Source: Rhodothermales bacterium
Lineage (GTDB): Bacteria > Bacteroidota > Rhodothermia > Rhodothermales > JABDKH01
Length of the DNA stretch: 54,396 nt
NCBI GenBank assembly: GCA_013002165.1
Contig: JABDKO010000094.1
Coordinates: 1-54,396, forward strand
Direction: 5' to 3'
Both the position numbers and the translations under genes were made by a program. The number at the start of each line of letters is the position of its first letter. Within the stretch, counting starts at the first letter, position 1. The notes under the pieces are model-generated. The model ran no database searches. It was not told the DNA's origin and worked only from the letters and a program-made list of their open reading frames with translations. Shown here piece by piece: positions 27,094-35,841 of the stretch.

Positions 27094-28467
27094 TCAGCCT
27101 TCGTTTACAAGTTCTTTAAAAGTATCTCCTCTATGCTCGTAGTTGTCGAACATGTCGAACGATGCACATGCAGGACTTAGTAGCACGACATCTCCTGGAA
27201 CGGCCATGATTCTCGCAAATCGAATGGCATCATCCATGCCCTCCACCAGAGAAACCGTCTCTACCAGATGACCTAGCTCGTCTACTATTCTGGGCCCGCC
27301 CTCTCCGAGTGCAATCAGAACTTTAACCTTGTCCTCGACCAACTTTATGACTGACGAGTAGTCGTTGCCTTTGTCGCGACCTCCTGCTATCAGTATTATC
27401 GGTTCGTGAAAGCTCTCGAGCGCGTACCACATTGCGTTGACGTTGGTGGCCTTGGAATCATTTATATACTTGACTCCATCGCGCTCTACCACAAACTCCA
27501 GCCGGTGGGCAACACCTTCAAAAGAACGAATGCTCTCCCGGATCACCTCACTCCGTACATCCATGACTCTGGCAGCAACTGCTGCGGCTAGCGTATTGTA
27601 CAGATTGTGTTGACCTCGAAGGGCCGACTCTTTAACCTGCATAAGCTCTTCCTCTACATTATTAAGTCGTATACATATTGTAGCATCCTTTACATAGGCT
27701 CCATTTAGCCCATGGTCGTCGAGACCAATTGCGAGTGGTTCAAAACGATTGAAGTTTTCTACCGCAGTTATTCGCAGATTCACCTCGGCATCGTCAATAT
27801 TGTAGACCACCATGTCACCTCTGGACTGGTTTTGAACGATGCGCATTTTGCTTGCAGCATACTTTTCAAAAGTATGGTCGTATCGATCCAGGTGGTCAGG
27901 AGTGATGTTTAACAGCACGCTCACTCGTGGTCTCATCGTATCAATGTGGTCCAGTTGAAAACTGGATACCTCGAGAACGACGATTGAATCGGCTCCAGCC
28001 TTCTCACAAAACGTCGAGAACGGAATTCCGATATTGCCGCCCGAGAAGGTTTCCCTTCCGGACAGCGTGAAAGTATGCGCAGCCAGACTGGTCGTGGTCG
28101 TCTTGCCATTCGACCCTGTAATTGTGACCATCGGGGCTGCGCAAAACCATGAGGCAACTTCAACTTCCGAGTACACGGGTATCTGTTGTCTCATAGCGTC
28201 TTGTACTATTGTTGCTTGTGTCGGAACGCCCGGGCTTACAACGAGAAAGTCAGCCTCGCGTGTTGCCTTCGGGGTGTGTCCCATTTCTTCAAATTCTACA
28301 CCGTTGGTTTTGAGATCCTCACGAGCGTTGTTATTCAGTGGCCCGCTATCCGTAAGGAATACGCTCGCGCCTCTGCGTGTAAGCAATGCGGATACAGCAG
28401 TGCCGCTTCTTTGCCCACCGACAACGGTTACTCTTCTTCCTGACACAGGGTGTGATGGAGAAATCAT
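27094..28467 (-). CDS. murD: UDP-N-acetylmuramoyl-L-alanine--D-glutamate ligase
   Basis: MurD adds D-Glu to UDP-MurNAc-L-Ala. The 457-residue protein shows GGQRSGTAVSALLTRRGA near the N terminus, the ATP loop GSNGKTTTTSL, the LLNITPDHLDRYDH motif typical of MurD, the AHRLEFV region and the C-terminal GGRDKGNDY and LLSPACASFDMFDNYEHRG motifs. It is five bases after mraY and ten bases before ftsW. Confidence 0.98.
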   Translation of the reverse strand: MISPSHPVSGRRVTVVGGQRSGTAVSALLTRRGASVFLTDSGPLNNNAREDLKTNGVEFEEMGHTPKATREADFLVVSPGVPTQATIVQDAMRQQIPVYSEVEVASWFCAAPMVTITGSNGKTTTTSLAAHTFTLSGRETFSGGNIGIPFSTFCEKAGADSIVVLEVSSFQLDHIDTMRPRVSVLLNITPDHLDRYDHTFEKYAASKMRIVQNQSRGDMVVYNIDDAEVNLRITAVENFNRFEPLAIGLDDHGLNGAYVKDATICIRLNNVEEELMQVKESALRGQHNLYNTLAAAVAARVMDVRSEVIRESIRSFEGVAHRLEFVVERDGVKYINDSKATNVNAMWYALESFHEPIILIAGGRDKGNDYSSVIKLVEDKVKVLIALGEGGPRIVDELGHLVETVSLVEGMDDAIRFARIMAVPGDVVLLSPACASFDMFDNYEHRGDTFKELVNEG

Positions 28468-28472
28468 TCGGC

Positions 28473-29630
28473 CTAGCGAATTCGGAGGGTTAGCAGCGTG
28501 GCAATCACTGTCACGGCGGTGATGATCCAGAACCGAACCACAATTTTCGTTTCCGGCATTCCCTTGACTTCAAAATGATGGTGCAGCGGTGCCATTCGAA
28601 ATATTCTCTTACCCTCACCTGTCTTCTTGCGAGTGTATTTGAAGTACGACGTCTGCAGAATGACCGAAATCGATTCCATGAAGAACACGGCACACAGCAG
28701 AGGAAGCAGAAGCTCTTTCTTCACCATTAATGCCAGCGTTCCCACGGCAGCCCCCAGCGCGAGTGACCCGGTGTCTCCCATGAATACTGTTGCGGGATAA
28801 CCGTTGTACCACAGGAATCCGATACATGAGGCAGCCATTGCTGCGGCAAACACCGTGAGTTCGCCTGACCCCGGCAGTGTCATCTCGTTGAGAAATTCTG
28901 CGAGTACGGCGTTCCCCGGTACATAGCAAAGAACTACCAGTCCCAGTGCAACGATCGCAGTCACCCCTGCTGCGAGTCCATCGAGCCCGTCTGTAAGATT
29001 GACCGCGTTTGAAACTGCCGTGATTATGAAGACGCAAACTGGAATGTAGATCAGCCAGCCGAGATCAAATCCACTAGCGGCATCAGAGAACACGTTGTAG
29101 TCCAGAACGGCATTCTTGAGGAAGGGGAGCGTTGTGAGAGAGTTTGTTTCGGCAAACTGAGGATGAAAGTAGAGTACTGCACCAACCAGAATGCCTAGAC
29201 TAATCTGGCCGACCAGCTTTATTCGAGCAGGCAGACCGGACTTGTTTCTCAAGACGGTTTTGATGTAATCATCTGCGAACCCGAACGCACCCATCCATGC
29301 TGTCGCCAGCATTATCAACCACACATAGACTTCATTCAGATCCCCCCAGAGCAAGCAGGATCCGAGCAGCCCGAGAAGGATAATCACCCCTCCCATTGTT
29401 GGCGTGCCTTTCTTGTGCGAGTGATCGATAAAACCCGCGGCAGTTCCTTCGCGAACAGACTCGCCCAGTTGCTTTTCGCCGAGCCAATTGATAATTCGCC
29501 TTCCGATGAACAATGATATAATCATTGCCGTGATTGCGGCAAGCGCAGCACGCACCGTAATAAACCGAATGGCCTGGAAGCCGGGCGGTTCATACAGTTG
29601 TTCAAGGAAGTCTATCAGGTAGTAAAGCAT
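28473..29630 (-). CDS. mraY: Phospho-N-acetylmuramoyl-pentapeptide transferase
   Basis: MraY is an inner-membrane enzyme that moves phospho-MurNAc-pentapeptide onto undecaprenyl phosphate, making lipid I. The 385-residue polytopic protein has the conserved HKKGTPTMGG motif, GFADDYIK (Mg-binding aspartates), NAVNLTDGLDGLAAG, VFMGDTGSLALG and the cytoplasmic histidine motif PLHHHFEVKG. It is slightly longer than the E. coli enzyme (360), as in other Bacteroidota. murF, which makes its substrate, is absent from the cluster. Confidence 0.98.
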   Translation of the reverse strand: MLYYLIDFLEQLYEPPGFQAIRFITVRAALAAITAMIISLFIGRRIINWLGEKQLGESVREGTAAGFIDHSHKKGTPTMGGVIILLGLLGSCLLWGDLNEVYVWLIMLATAWMGAFGFADDYIKTVLRNKSGLPARIKLVGQISLGILVGAVLYFHPQFAETNSLTTLPFLKNAVLDYNVFSDAASGFDLGWLIYIPVCVFIITAVSNAVNLTDGLDGLAAGVTAIVALGLVVLCYVPGNAVLAEFLNEMTLPGSGELTVFAAAMAASCIGFLWYNGYPATVFMGDTGSLALGAAVGTLALMVKKELLLPLLCAVFFMESISVILQTSYFKYTRKKTGEGKRIFRMAPLHHHFEVKGMPETKIVVRFWIITAVTVIATLLTLRIR

Positions 29631-29662
29631 TAGCCTGTCAGATTACACTAGTCGATTTCGAA

Positions 29663-31138
29663 TCATGTATTTACTCCAAAGTATTCCCGTGCCTTCTCCC
29701 GATCATCAAAATGGACGCGTTCATTCCCGATGACCTGATACGTCTCACTTCCTTTTCCAGCGACCAGAATGACATCGCCGGGTTGCGAGTGATCCGCCAC
29801 GTAGCGAATTGCATCGCCGCGATCAACCATCAGTTTCACGTTGCTGCTTTCAGAAAAACCTTCTTCAATCTCGTTGAGTATTTCTTGCGGGTTTTCTGTT
29901 CTCGGGTTGTCCGATGTAACCACAATCTCATCGCTCCATTTTTCAGCTACAGCAGCCATCAGCGGACGCTTCTTGGTGTCGCGATCTCCGCCACATCCAA
30001 AGACACACCACAATCGGGCATCTTGTCTCTTAATGTGGATCAGAGCAGACAGCACCTTGTCAAGTGCATCCGGTGTGTGCGCGTAGTCTACAACTATCAG
30101 GCGCTCGTCATCGGTACTGATTGACTCGAACCGGCCCGGAATTGGCGTCGAGAGTGAAAGGAAATCGAAAAGATTGTCCTCGTCTATTCCCATGGCAAGC
30201 CCTACAGCATATGCGCATGCCAGATTTGATGCGTTGAACTCGCCGAGCAGATTGAAGTGGGCGGACCGACCATTGATTTCAATTTCCAATCCGTTCATAT
30301 TCTGATTTTTCAGAACAAAACCGACGTCATTTCGGGATGACGATCCATATCTGATCCGGGCAGCACGAGTATCTCGAATTATATCTGAGCCTCGAGCATC
30401 ATTCATGTTAGTAACAGCAAAAGCACCGGACGGCAGCTCATCGAACAGTCTTTTCTTCGTATTGAAATACTCATCCATAGATGAGTGATAATCCAGATGA
30501 TCCTGAGTAAGATTTGTAAACGCCGCAACGTGGAAGGGAATACCGAATATTCTATCCTGCCTTATTGCGTGGGACGACACTTCCATTGCACATGCGGTGC
30601 AGTCGTTTTCTCTCATTTCGTTGAGCAACTCGTGCAGGTCAAGTGGTCCGGGAGTTGTCTGTTTCGAATCAATTGAGCGTTTGCCGGTGAGCGTTTCCAC
30701 TGTTCCGATAAGTCCACTGGAAATGCCGGCCTTCTGCAGCAATCCGTGGATGAGGTATGTTGTAGATGTCTTGCCGTTGGTTCCAGTGACGCCGATCATT
30801 CGCAGCGATGTTGCCGGATTACCGTACAGTGCAGCGGCGACAATTGCTTCCGCCTTGCGTGCATCTCGAACGTGCACGCCGGTGACACCAGCAGGCAGAC
30901 CAAGAGTCGCTGCTGATGCCACCTCGTACACGATGGCGATAGCTCCGTTTTTTACAGCCTTATCAATGAACATGTGGCCGTCCGACTGCTCGCCTTTAAT
31001 GGCGATAAACAAGTCTTTAGGCCCAACCCGGCGACTATCGTTAGTCACCGTGTTGATCAAAACCTGTGAAACTCTTTCCTGCGAAAGCAAGAGATCGTTC
31101 CGAGTCAATGTGTCAATCAGTTCCTGGACGGCAATCAT
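29663..31138 (-). CDS. murE: UDP-N-acetylmuramoyl-tripeptide synthetase MurE
   Basis: MurE adds the third amino acid of the stem peptide. The 491-residue enzyme has the GVTGTNGKTSTTYL ATP loop, the carbamylated-lysine/Asp region, FTNLTQDHLDYH, and the motif DNPR (in VTSDNPRTENP), which marks meso-diaminopimelate-specific enzymes, so Gram-negative A1-gamma type peptidoglycan is expected. It lies between ftsI (28-base gap) and mraY (32-base gap). murF does not follow it, unlike in E. coli. Confidence 0.98.
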   Translation of the reverse strand: MIAVQELIDTLTRNDLLLSQERVSQVLINTVTNDSRRVGPKDLFIAIKGEQSDGHMFIDKAVKNGAIAIVYEVASAATLGLPAGVTGVHVRDARKAEAIVAAALYGNPATSLRMIGVTGTNGKTSTTYLIHGLLQKAGISSGLIGTVETLTGKRSIDSKQTTPGPLDLHELLNEMRENDCTACAMEVSSHAIRQDRIFGIPFHVAAFTNLTQDHLDYHSSMDEYFNTKKRLFDELPSGAFAVTNMNDARGSDIIRDTRAARIRYGSSSRNDVGFVLKNQNMNGLEIEINGRSAHFNLLGEFNASNLACAYAVGLAMGIDEDNLFDFLSLSTPIPGRFESISTDDERLIVVDYAHTPDALDKVLSALIHIKRQDARLWCVFGCGGDRDTKKRPLMAAVAEKWSDEIVVTSDNPRTENPQEILNEIEEGFSESSNVKLMVDRGDAIRYVADHSQPGDVILVAGKGSETYQVIGNERVHFDDREKAREYFGVNT

Positions 31139-31166
31139 GGGCTACTTACCCGGCTATTGGTAATCC

Positions 31167-33257
31167 CTACCGGGTCCCCCGAAGCGTCGCGCGACCGTCC
31201 ACAGTATCACCTGCAGGAGGAGTTTGCGCCGCAACCGAACCGTGTCCGTGAACAGTTACTTCAATTCCATTTGCCATTAGCCAATTTGTGGCCTGCCTTA
31301 CACTGAGTCCCTCCATGTTTGGCATTACTTTCTCTGCATCTTTCGGTGGCTCGTAATCCATCCTGGCCACCGGGATGATTCCCTTGTTTGTTGTACTTAC
31401 GTTTGTGACAAGCCAGTCTTTTTGATCTCCGCGTATGCGGGACGGTTGGAAACCAGCGGCCTCGAGATGCGCAGCTGCAAGGCTCACCGGTTGACCTTCA
31501 ACCCTTGGAAGATCGCGTTTGGGAATGGTGTCCGTGTCGGTGTCCTGAAGATCCGATGCGAGATGGTACAGCTGTGGCATCGTATTCAGCCAGCGTTCCG
31601 CGACGCGTCGAAACACGGGTGCAGCGACGACACCACCGTACGGGCTCAGAGCGGGTTCATCCATTACGACAATCATGGCTACTTCCGGGTTATCCGCAGG
31701 GAAGTATCCGACGAACGATGCCCGTGACCGGCTACGATCATACTTTCCGTTGACCACCTTGTTGGCAGTTCCTGTTTTCCCGGCAATTCGCACTCCAGCG
31801 ATATTCGCTTCCGTTGCTGTCCCTTCGTTAATCACTTTCTCAAATGCGGGCAGAAGTTTTCGCGCCGTCTTTGCCTTGAAGGCACGCCTTACAGAGTCCT
31901 GCCTTGCGGTCCATATTCGTTGGCCCTGAACATCGGTCCTCGCGGCGACCAGGTATGGCTGAACGAGCAGCCCGTCATTGGCGAGCGCAGCATACGCTGC
32001 AAGCACCTGCAGAGGAGTCACCTCGACTTCGTATCCGATACTCAATCTTGACGGAGTAGTCTTGCTCCATTCAGACGGCTTCTTCAACCGTCCTCCAACC
32101 TCGCCCGGTAGATCAATCCAGGTTGGTTGCCCGAATCCGAAATTTCGCGCATACTGGTACAGCTTTCCGTGATCGATCTCTGTGCTGACCTTGGCGAAGG
32201 CGATATTACTGGAGAGAGCAATTGCCTGTTCGAAAGTGATGGTTCCATTGGCATGCGTATCGCTTATCCCTACCCCACTAACGACAGCAAATCCGTTTCC
32301 TGTTTCGATTGAGTCTGACAGGGACACCACTCTTTGTTCGAGCGCCACTGCTGCCGAGACCAATTTGAAAGTTGATCCGGGTTCGATTCTGTCGGTTATC
32401 GCATGATTACGTCGCGCATGAGTTGCGTATGCGGCCGGACGGTTCGGGTCGTACGTTGGTACGTTCGCCATTGCAAGGATGGCTCCTGTTCTTGGATCCA
32501 TTGCAATCGCCGTTGCCCACGTGGCACCTGCTTCGGCGGCTCCTCGCGCCAATTCCTCTTCCAAAATAGACTGATGAACGACGTCGATCGTAAGGACAAG
32601 ATTCTCGCCCTGAACAGGCCGAACAATCGGGCCGCCGGCGACTGCCTGATGCTGGCCATTCCGGTCTTTCTTGATTGCAAGTTTACCGGGTACGCCCTGC
32701 AGGTGCTTTTCGTACTGAAGTTCCAGACCCGCAATCCCAGAGTTGTCGGCGCTAACGTGGCCGAGAACGTGAGCGAGCATTTTGCTGTAATTGTAGGTGC
32801 GAGAAAACCGGGGTTCGAGGATGACAGCATCGTAGCCCCACGCGTCGATGGTCTCGCCCTGCGACTCAGTCACACTATTGAGTAGTGTAACGTACTTGGG
32901 ACTCGTGGGTGAATTGACTCTGTTCTTGAAATACGAGGCTGGTCTACCTGTCAATTTCTCGAGTCGATTATAAAACTCACTGGCGTCCGCTTTGAAGCCG
33001 GGCATCGTGGGGTCAACGGAAACAACATAACGTGCGCTGTTGGCTGCCAGAGTCCGGCCATTCGCATCAAGTATCGATCCGCGGAGTGCGGGAATTGCCT
33101 TATATGACCTGGCCTGTTGCTCGCCCTGCAGACGCAGATCTTCTCCCTTGTTCAGATGAATCGAAATGATCTGAACGACGATTAACGCTGGTATAATGCT
33201 CAGCAATGTGAGCACGACATACATGCGGGCCAGTATTTGATCCTTTGGTTTCAGCAT
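31167..33257 (-). CDS. ftsI: Division-specific penicillin-binding protein 3 with PASTA domain
   Basis: This class B transpeptidase crosslinks septal peptidoglycan with FtsW. The 696-residue protein has one N-terminal membrane anchor (about 11-32), a pedestal domain, and the transpeptidase domain with Ser295-x-x-Lys298 (EPGSTFKL), Ser349-x-Asn351 (SSNIAF) and Lys494-Thr-Gly (AGKTGTANK). The C-terminal 65 residues (MPNMEGLSVRQATNWLMANG, then the PPAGDTV turn) form a PASTA domain, typical of FtsI in this phylum and of Gram-positive PBP2x. The start sits three bases after ftsL. Confidence 0.97.
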   Translation of the reverse strand: MLKPKDQILARMYVVLTLLSIIPALIVVQIISIHLNKGEDLRLQGEQQARSYKAIPALRGSILDANGRTLAANSARYVVSVDPTMPGFKADASEFYNRLEKLTGRPASYFKNRVNSPTSPKYVTLLNSVTESQGETIDAWGYDAVILEPRFSRTYNYSKMLAHVLGHVSADNSGIAGLELQYEKHLQGVPGKLAIKKDRNGQHQAVAGGPIVRPVQGENLVLTIDVVHQSILEEELARGAAEAGATWATAIAMDPRTGAILAMANVPTYDPNRPAAYATHARRNHAITDRIEPGSTFKLVSAAVALEQRVVSLSDSIETGNGFAVVSGVGISDTHANGTITFEQAIALSSNIAFAKVSTEIDHGKLYQYARNFGFGQPTWIDLPGEVGGRLKKPSEWSKTTPSRLSIGYEVEVTPLQVLAAYAALANDGLLVQPYLVAARTDVQGQRIWTARQDSVRRAFKAKTARKLLPAFEKVINEGTATEANIAGVRIAGKTGTANKVVNGKYDRSRSRASFVGYFPADNPEVAMIVVMDEPALSPYGGVVAAPVFRRVAERWLNTMPQLYHLASDLQDTDTDTIPKRDLPRVEGQPVSLAAAHLEAAGFQPSRIRGDQKDWLVTNVSTTNKGIIPVARMDYEPPKDAEKVMPNMEGLSVRQATNWLMANGIEVTVHGHGSVAAQTPPAGDTVDGRATLRGTR

Positions 33258-33260
33258 CAG

Positions 33261-33806
33261 TTAGTCGATGATCACCTCATTACCGAACGCAAATCCTTCC
33301 CTCAAACCCAGTTCCTGGGCGCGGCGGTGTATTGTTTCCGGTCCGGTGAGCTTGTCGTACTGTCCCTTGATTCTATTGTGTTTTAGATGGAGGCGCATGT
33401 TCTCTTCTCGCATGTCCTGCACGGTTGCAAGTAGTTCCTGCGTTGCATGAACATGTCCGACATATGCTGTAAATCCTGCTGCCAGTATGATTATGAGCAG
33501 TGCCACTTTAGCGGTGGATACTGTTTCAAGAAACAGGTTCGACCGTGGACCCTTTTGCAGGCGACGGTTCTGACGGTGCTCAAGCTCCTTCCAAGTTGGC
33601 AGAGCACCATGATCACTGGCACCCCTCCGAATGAAGGAATTCACTTCCTTTTTCGGTTGGGCTGCGGGCTTGACATTGGCCATGGAGCGCCGCCCGCTGC
33701 CTGTACGTTTCTTCTTCGTTCTTGCTCGCGTGGAAGCCCCATGGTCGGGAATAGTGACCATGGGTTTCTTCCTTTTAGAGCGAGAGGGTGGAGATGTTAT
33801 TGGCAT
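33261..33806 (-). CDS. ftsL: FtsL-like bitopic division protein with long basic tail
   Basis: The 181-residue product has a long Lys/Arg-rich cytoplasmic tail (about 1-95), a single membrane segment (about 98-116, VALLIIILAAGFTAYVG) and a heptad-like periplasmic coiled coil (QELLATVQDMREENMRLHLKHN), followed by GPETIHRRAQELGLREG, the usual closing region of FtsL proteins. Position just before ftsI fits. The start is uncertain: an ATG at 33761 (166 residues) has a strong AGGAAG ribosome site (33768-33773) six bases upstream, whereas the ATG at 33806 has none. FtsL proteins are poorly conserved, so the call relies on layout and place. Confidence 0.85.
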   Translation of the reverse strand: MPITSPPSRSKRKKPMVTIPDHGASTRARTKKKRTGSGRRSMANVKPAAQPKKEVNSFIRRGASDHGALPTWKELEHRQNRRLQKGPRSNLFLETVSTAKVALLIIILAAGFTAYVGHVHATQELLATVQDMREENMRLHLKHNRIKGQYDKLTGPETIHRRAQELGLREGFAFGNEVIID

Positions 33807-33844
33807 CTAACGGCGGAAGAGGTTAGCGATCATCGCTGGTGGGT

Positions 33845-34144
33845 TTACGGTAGTTTTGGAGCAGGCGGCTTCCATGGTTTTCGAATCGGCTTTACAGGAT
33901 GTTCGTGTGGAACTTCCCACATTGCCTGAACAATTTTTTCCAGTAGTAGTGGTTCAATTTCAAGTTGGGCAGCTTCCCAGAGAAACATTGTTTCAATTTC
34001 TCGATCAGTCCTGGAATCGATCGGGTAGCCAATCGACGCCAGCCATTGAATCGTTTCTGTTTGCAGTTTAAATCCTTTCACAGAGTCAGTGGGTTGTTGG
34101 AGTAGCTTCGGTCGCGAGTCTTTGCGCAGCTCGGATCCGAACAC
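33845..34144 (-). CDS. Small conserved-looking protein inside the dcw cluster, unknown function
   Basis: I do not recognise it. The frame encodes up to 99 residues, starting at a GTG at 34144 (overlapping the end of rsmH by 59 bases) or at a GTG at 34081, four bases after the rsmH stop. The latter gives 78 residues with a compact, plausible core: TETIQWLASIGYPIDSRTDR, then TMFLWEAAQLEIEPLLLEK, then a Pro/Lys-rich tail (KPIRKPWKPPAPKLP). It is soluble and has no signal peptide. It lies between rsmH and ftsL, where most dcw clusters have nothing. The protein-like composition and tight packing suggest a real gene. Confidence 0.55.
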   Translation of the reverse strand: MFGSELRKDSRPKLLQQPTDSVKGFKLQTETIQWLASIGYPIDSRTDREIETMFLWEAAQLEIEPLLLEKIVQAMWEVPHEHPVKPIRKPWKPPAPKLP

Positions 34145-35096
34145 TCCTGGCTCTAGGGTTTGCTTCTATTTCTTCATCGTCGGCGGTAAGGGGTCGCCTT
34201 GTGAGAACCTCCCAGGGAGTAAGCACATTGCCGTAGAAATCTTTTTGTGCTACACCTTCAAAATTGCCGTAGCGAAAAAAGCGCTTGACAATCCTGTCTT
34301 CCAAACTGTGATAACTCATTGCCAGGCACCGGCCGCCTGGTTTCAAGAGAGATACCGTCGCTACCAGGGCACGACGAATAGCTGTAAGCTCATCGTTTAC
34401 CCGGACGCGGAGGGCTTGAAAGATTCGCGACAGTACTTTGGGTGCGTTGGGGCCCCTTACCCGCCTGCGTACTACTTCAGCGAGCTGCACTGTGTCATTA
34501 ATCGGTCGAGCTGCAACGATGTCGCGCGCAATCAAACCAGCACGCGACTCTTCTCCATATTCATACAAGACCGACCGCAGATCTTCGTATGACCATGAGT
34601 TGACAATCTCCGAGGCAGTCAGGTTCGTGTCATCGCCCATACGCATATCCAGGCCGCCAGAATCACGGTAGGAGAATCCACGTTCTGGTATGTCCAATTG
34701 GTGCGATGAAACGCCAAAGTCAAACAGAATTCCATCGACATCTGAAAATTCTGTCGCCCGGGCAATTTCTGTGAGGTCGGCAAAATTTCCATTGACTGTC
34801 ACGAAACGACCTGAGTCAACATCGGCAGACAATCGGCGCCTTGCTTCACGAATTGCTTCAGGATCCCTGTCGATGCCAATAACTGTCGCTTCGGGGGCGA
34901 GTACATCCAGAAGCGCATGAGAATGCCCTCCACCCCCAAGCGTACAGTCGACATACGTACCGGCAGGGTCCGTAATCAAGATTTCTACAACAGTATTACA
35001 AAGAACGGGTGCATGGTATCCAGTAGCATATTTCAGTGGGTCTACCGGACCCATGCCCTTATTCCCCCGGCTTCCGCCTGGGAGCGATTTATTCAT
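34086..35096 (-). CDS. rsmH: 16S rRNA (cytosine-1402-N4) methyltransferase
   Basis: RsmH (MraW) uses SAM to methylate N4 of C1402 in 16S rRNA. The 336-residue enzyme has the SAM motif DCTLGGGGHSHALLD (residues about 48-62), the FDFGVSSHQLD motif, RGFSYRDSGGLDMRMG, and the C-terminal AMSYHSLEDRIVKRFF signature. Its ATG overlaps the mraZ stop as ATGA, so the two are translationally coupled. Standard second gene of the dcw cluster. Confidence 0.98.
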   Translation of the reverse strand: MNKSLPGGSRGNKGMGPVDPLKYATGYHAPVLCNTVVEILITDPAGTYVDCTLGGGGHSHALLDVLAPEATVIGIDRDPEAIREARRRLSADVDSGRFVTVNGNFADLTEIARATEFSDVDGILFDFGVSSHQLDIPERGFSYRDSGGLDMRMGDDTNLTASEIVNSWSYEDLRSVLYEYGEESRAGLIARDIVAARPINDTVQLAEVVRRRVRGPNAPKVLSRIFQALRVRVNDELTAIRRALVATVSLLKPGGRCLAMSYHSLEDRIVKRFFRYGNFEGVAQKDFYGNVLTPWEVLTRRPLTADDEEIEANPRARSVRIRAAQRLATEATPTTH

Positions 35097-35542
35097 CGCC
35101 TGATTCCCATTACTCGTTCGGCAAGCGTTTCATAGTCATCTTCCTGGTTATCCATGTACTGCTGGAAGCTTACCGGATTCCAGATCTCGATATAGTCGAG
35201 CGAACCGATAACCAGTGCCTTGTCATCAATCCCCGCCAATTCCTGAAGTGGTTTGGGTATCCCAATCCGTCCTTGAGCGTCAAGAACCACCTCATCCGCC
35301 CACATCAAGATGTTGCGAACGAAATGTCGAGACTCGCGGCTGTACGAATTCAGCTCACGCATCTGCGACTCGATCTCCGACCACTTGTCCAGTGGATAAA
35401 GAAAGATGCAGTTCTCAAAACCTCTGGTGATTGTGAACGTGCCTTTGGCATCTGGACTCAGGACATTGCGCATCTTTGCCGGGATCGCCAGGCGACCCTT
35501 GCTATCGACAGAGTATTCCGCTTGTCCCTTGAACCCGGCCAT
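35093..35542 (-). CDS. mraZ: Transcriptional regulator MraZ
   Basis: The 149-residue protein has two SpoVT/AbrB-like halves (N-terminal YSVDSKGRLAIPAKMR; C-terminal VVLDAQGRIGIPKPLQELAG), the double MraZ domain. In studied bacteria MraZ forms ring-shaped oligomers that bind GTGGG-type repeats in its own promoter and repress the dcw operon. Here two GTGGGG boxes 10 bases apart lie about 50-65 bases upstream of the start, just after a good -35/-10 promoter, so autorepression is very likely. A GAAAG ribosome site precedes the ATG. Confidence 0.97.
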   Translation of the reverse strand: MAGFKGQAEYSVDSKGRLAIPAKMRNVLSPDAKGTFTITRGFENCIFLYPLDKWSEIESQMRELNSYSRESRHFVRNILMWADEVVLDAQGRIGIPKPLQELAGIDDKALVIGSLDYIEIWNPVSFQQYMDNQEDDYETLAERVMGIRR

Positions 35543-35590
35543 TGTCTTTCGTTAACTTCCATCAGAGGTTAATAACAGTCTGGGATGCTT

Positions 35591-35606
35591 CCCCACTTTT
35601 CCCCAC
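35591..35606 (-). promoter_or_regulatory. MraZ operator: two GTGGGG boxes
   Basis: On the minus strand GTGGGG occurs at 35606-35601 and 35596-35591, exactly 10 bases apart (one helical turn) with AAAA between. This matches the direct-repeat boxes bound by MraZ in other bacteria. It lies just downstream of the predicted promoter, where bound MraZ would block transcription of the dcw operon. No convincing third box is seen. Confidence 0.75.
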
Positions 35607-35616
35607 CAAGGAGTGT

Positions 35617-35644
35617 AAAGTACACCATTCCTGAATAATGTCAA
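35617..35644 (-). promoter_or_regulatory. Predicted promoter of the dcw operon (mraZ)
   Basis: On the minus strand a perfect TTGACA (35644-35639) is followed after 16 bases by TACTTT (35622-35617). The second box also partly fits the Bacteroidota-type -7 element (TAnnTTTG). The MraZ boxes lie 10-26 bases downstream and mraZ starts about 75 bases downstream. Confidence 0.6.
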
Positions 35645-35841
35645 GTCCGGCGAGGTGCTAATTATCGGGTAATTGACCATGTACAATATGTGTAACACAT
35701 GTTCGCCCGTAATCGACGAGCACGTCATGGAATGATTCTGCCACTCGTGGGTGGCGATGGGGAATCCTGCCGACCATTCTCACGAATCAATCTCAATCCC
35801 GACGCTGTACATTGCGTTACAGCATTCCACCGTCCTCCGTC

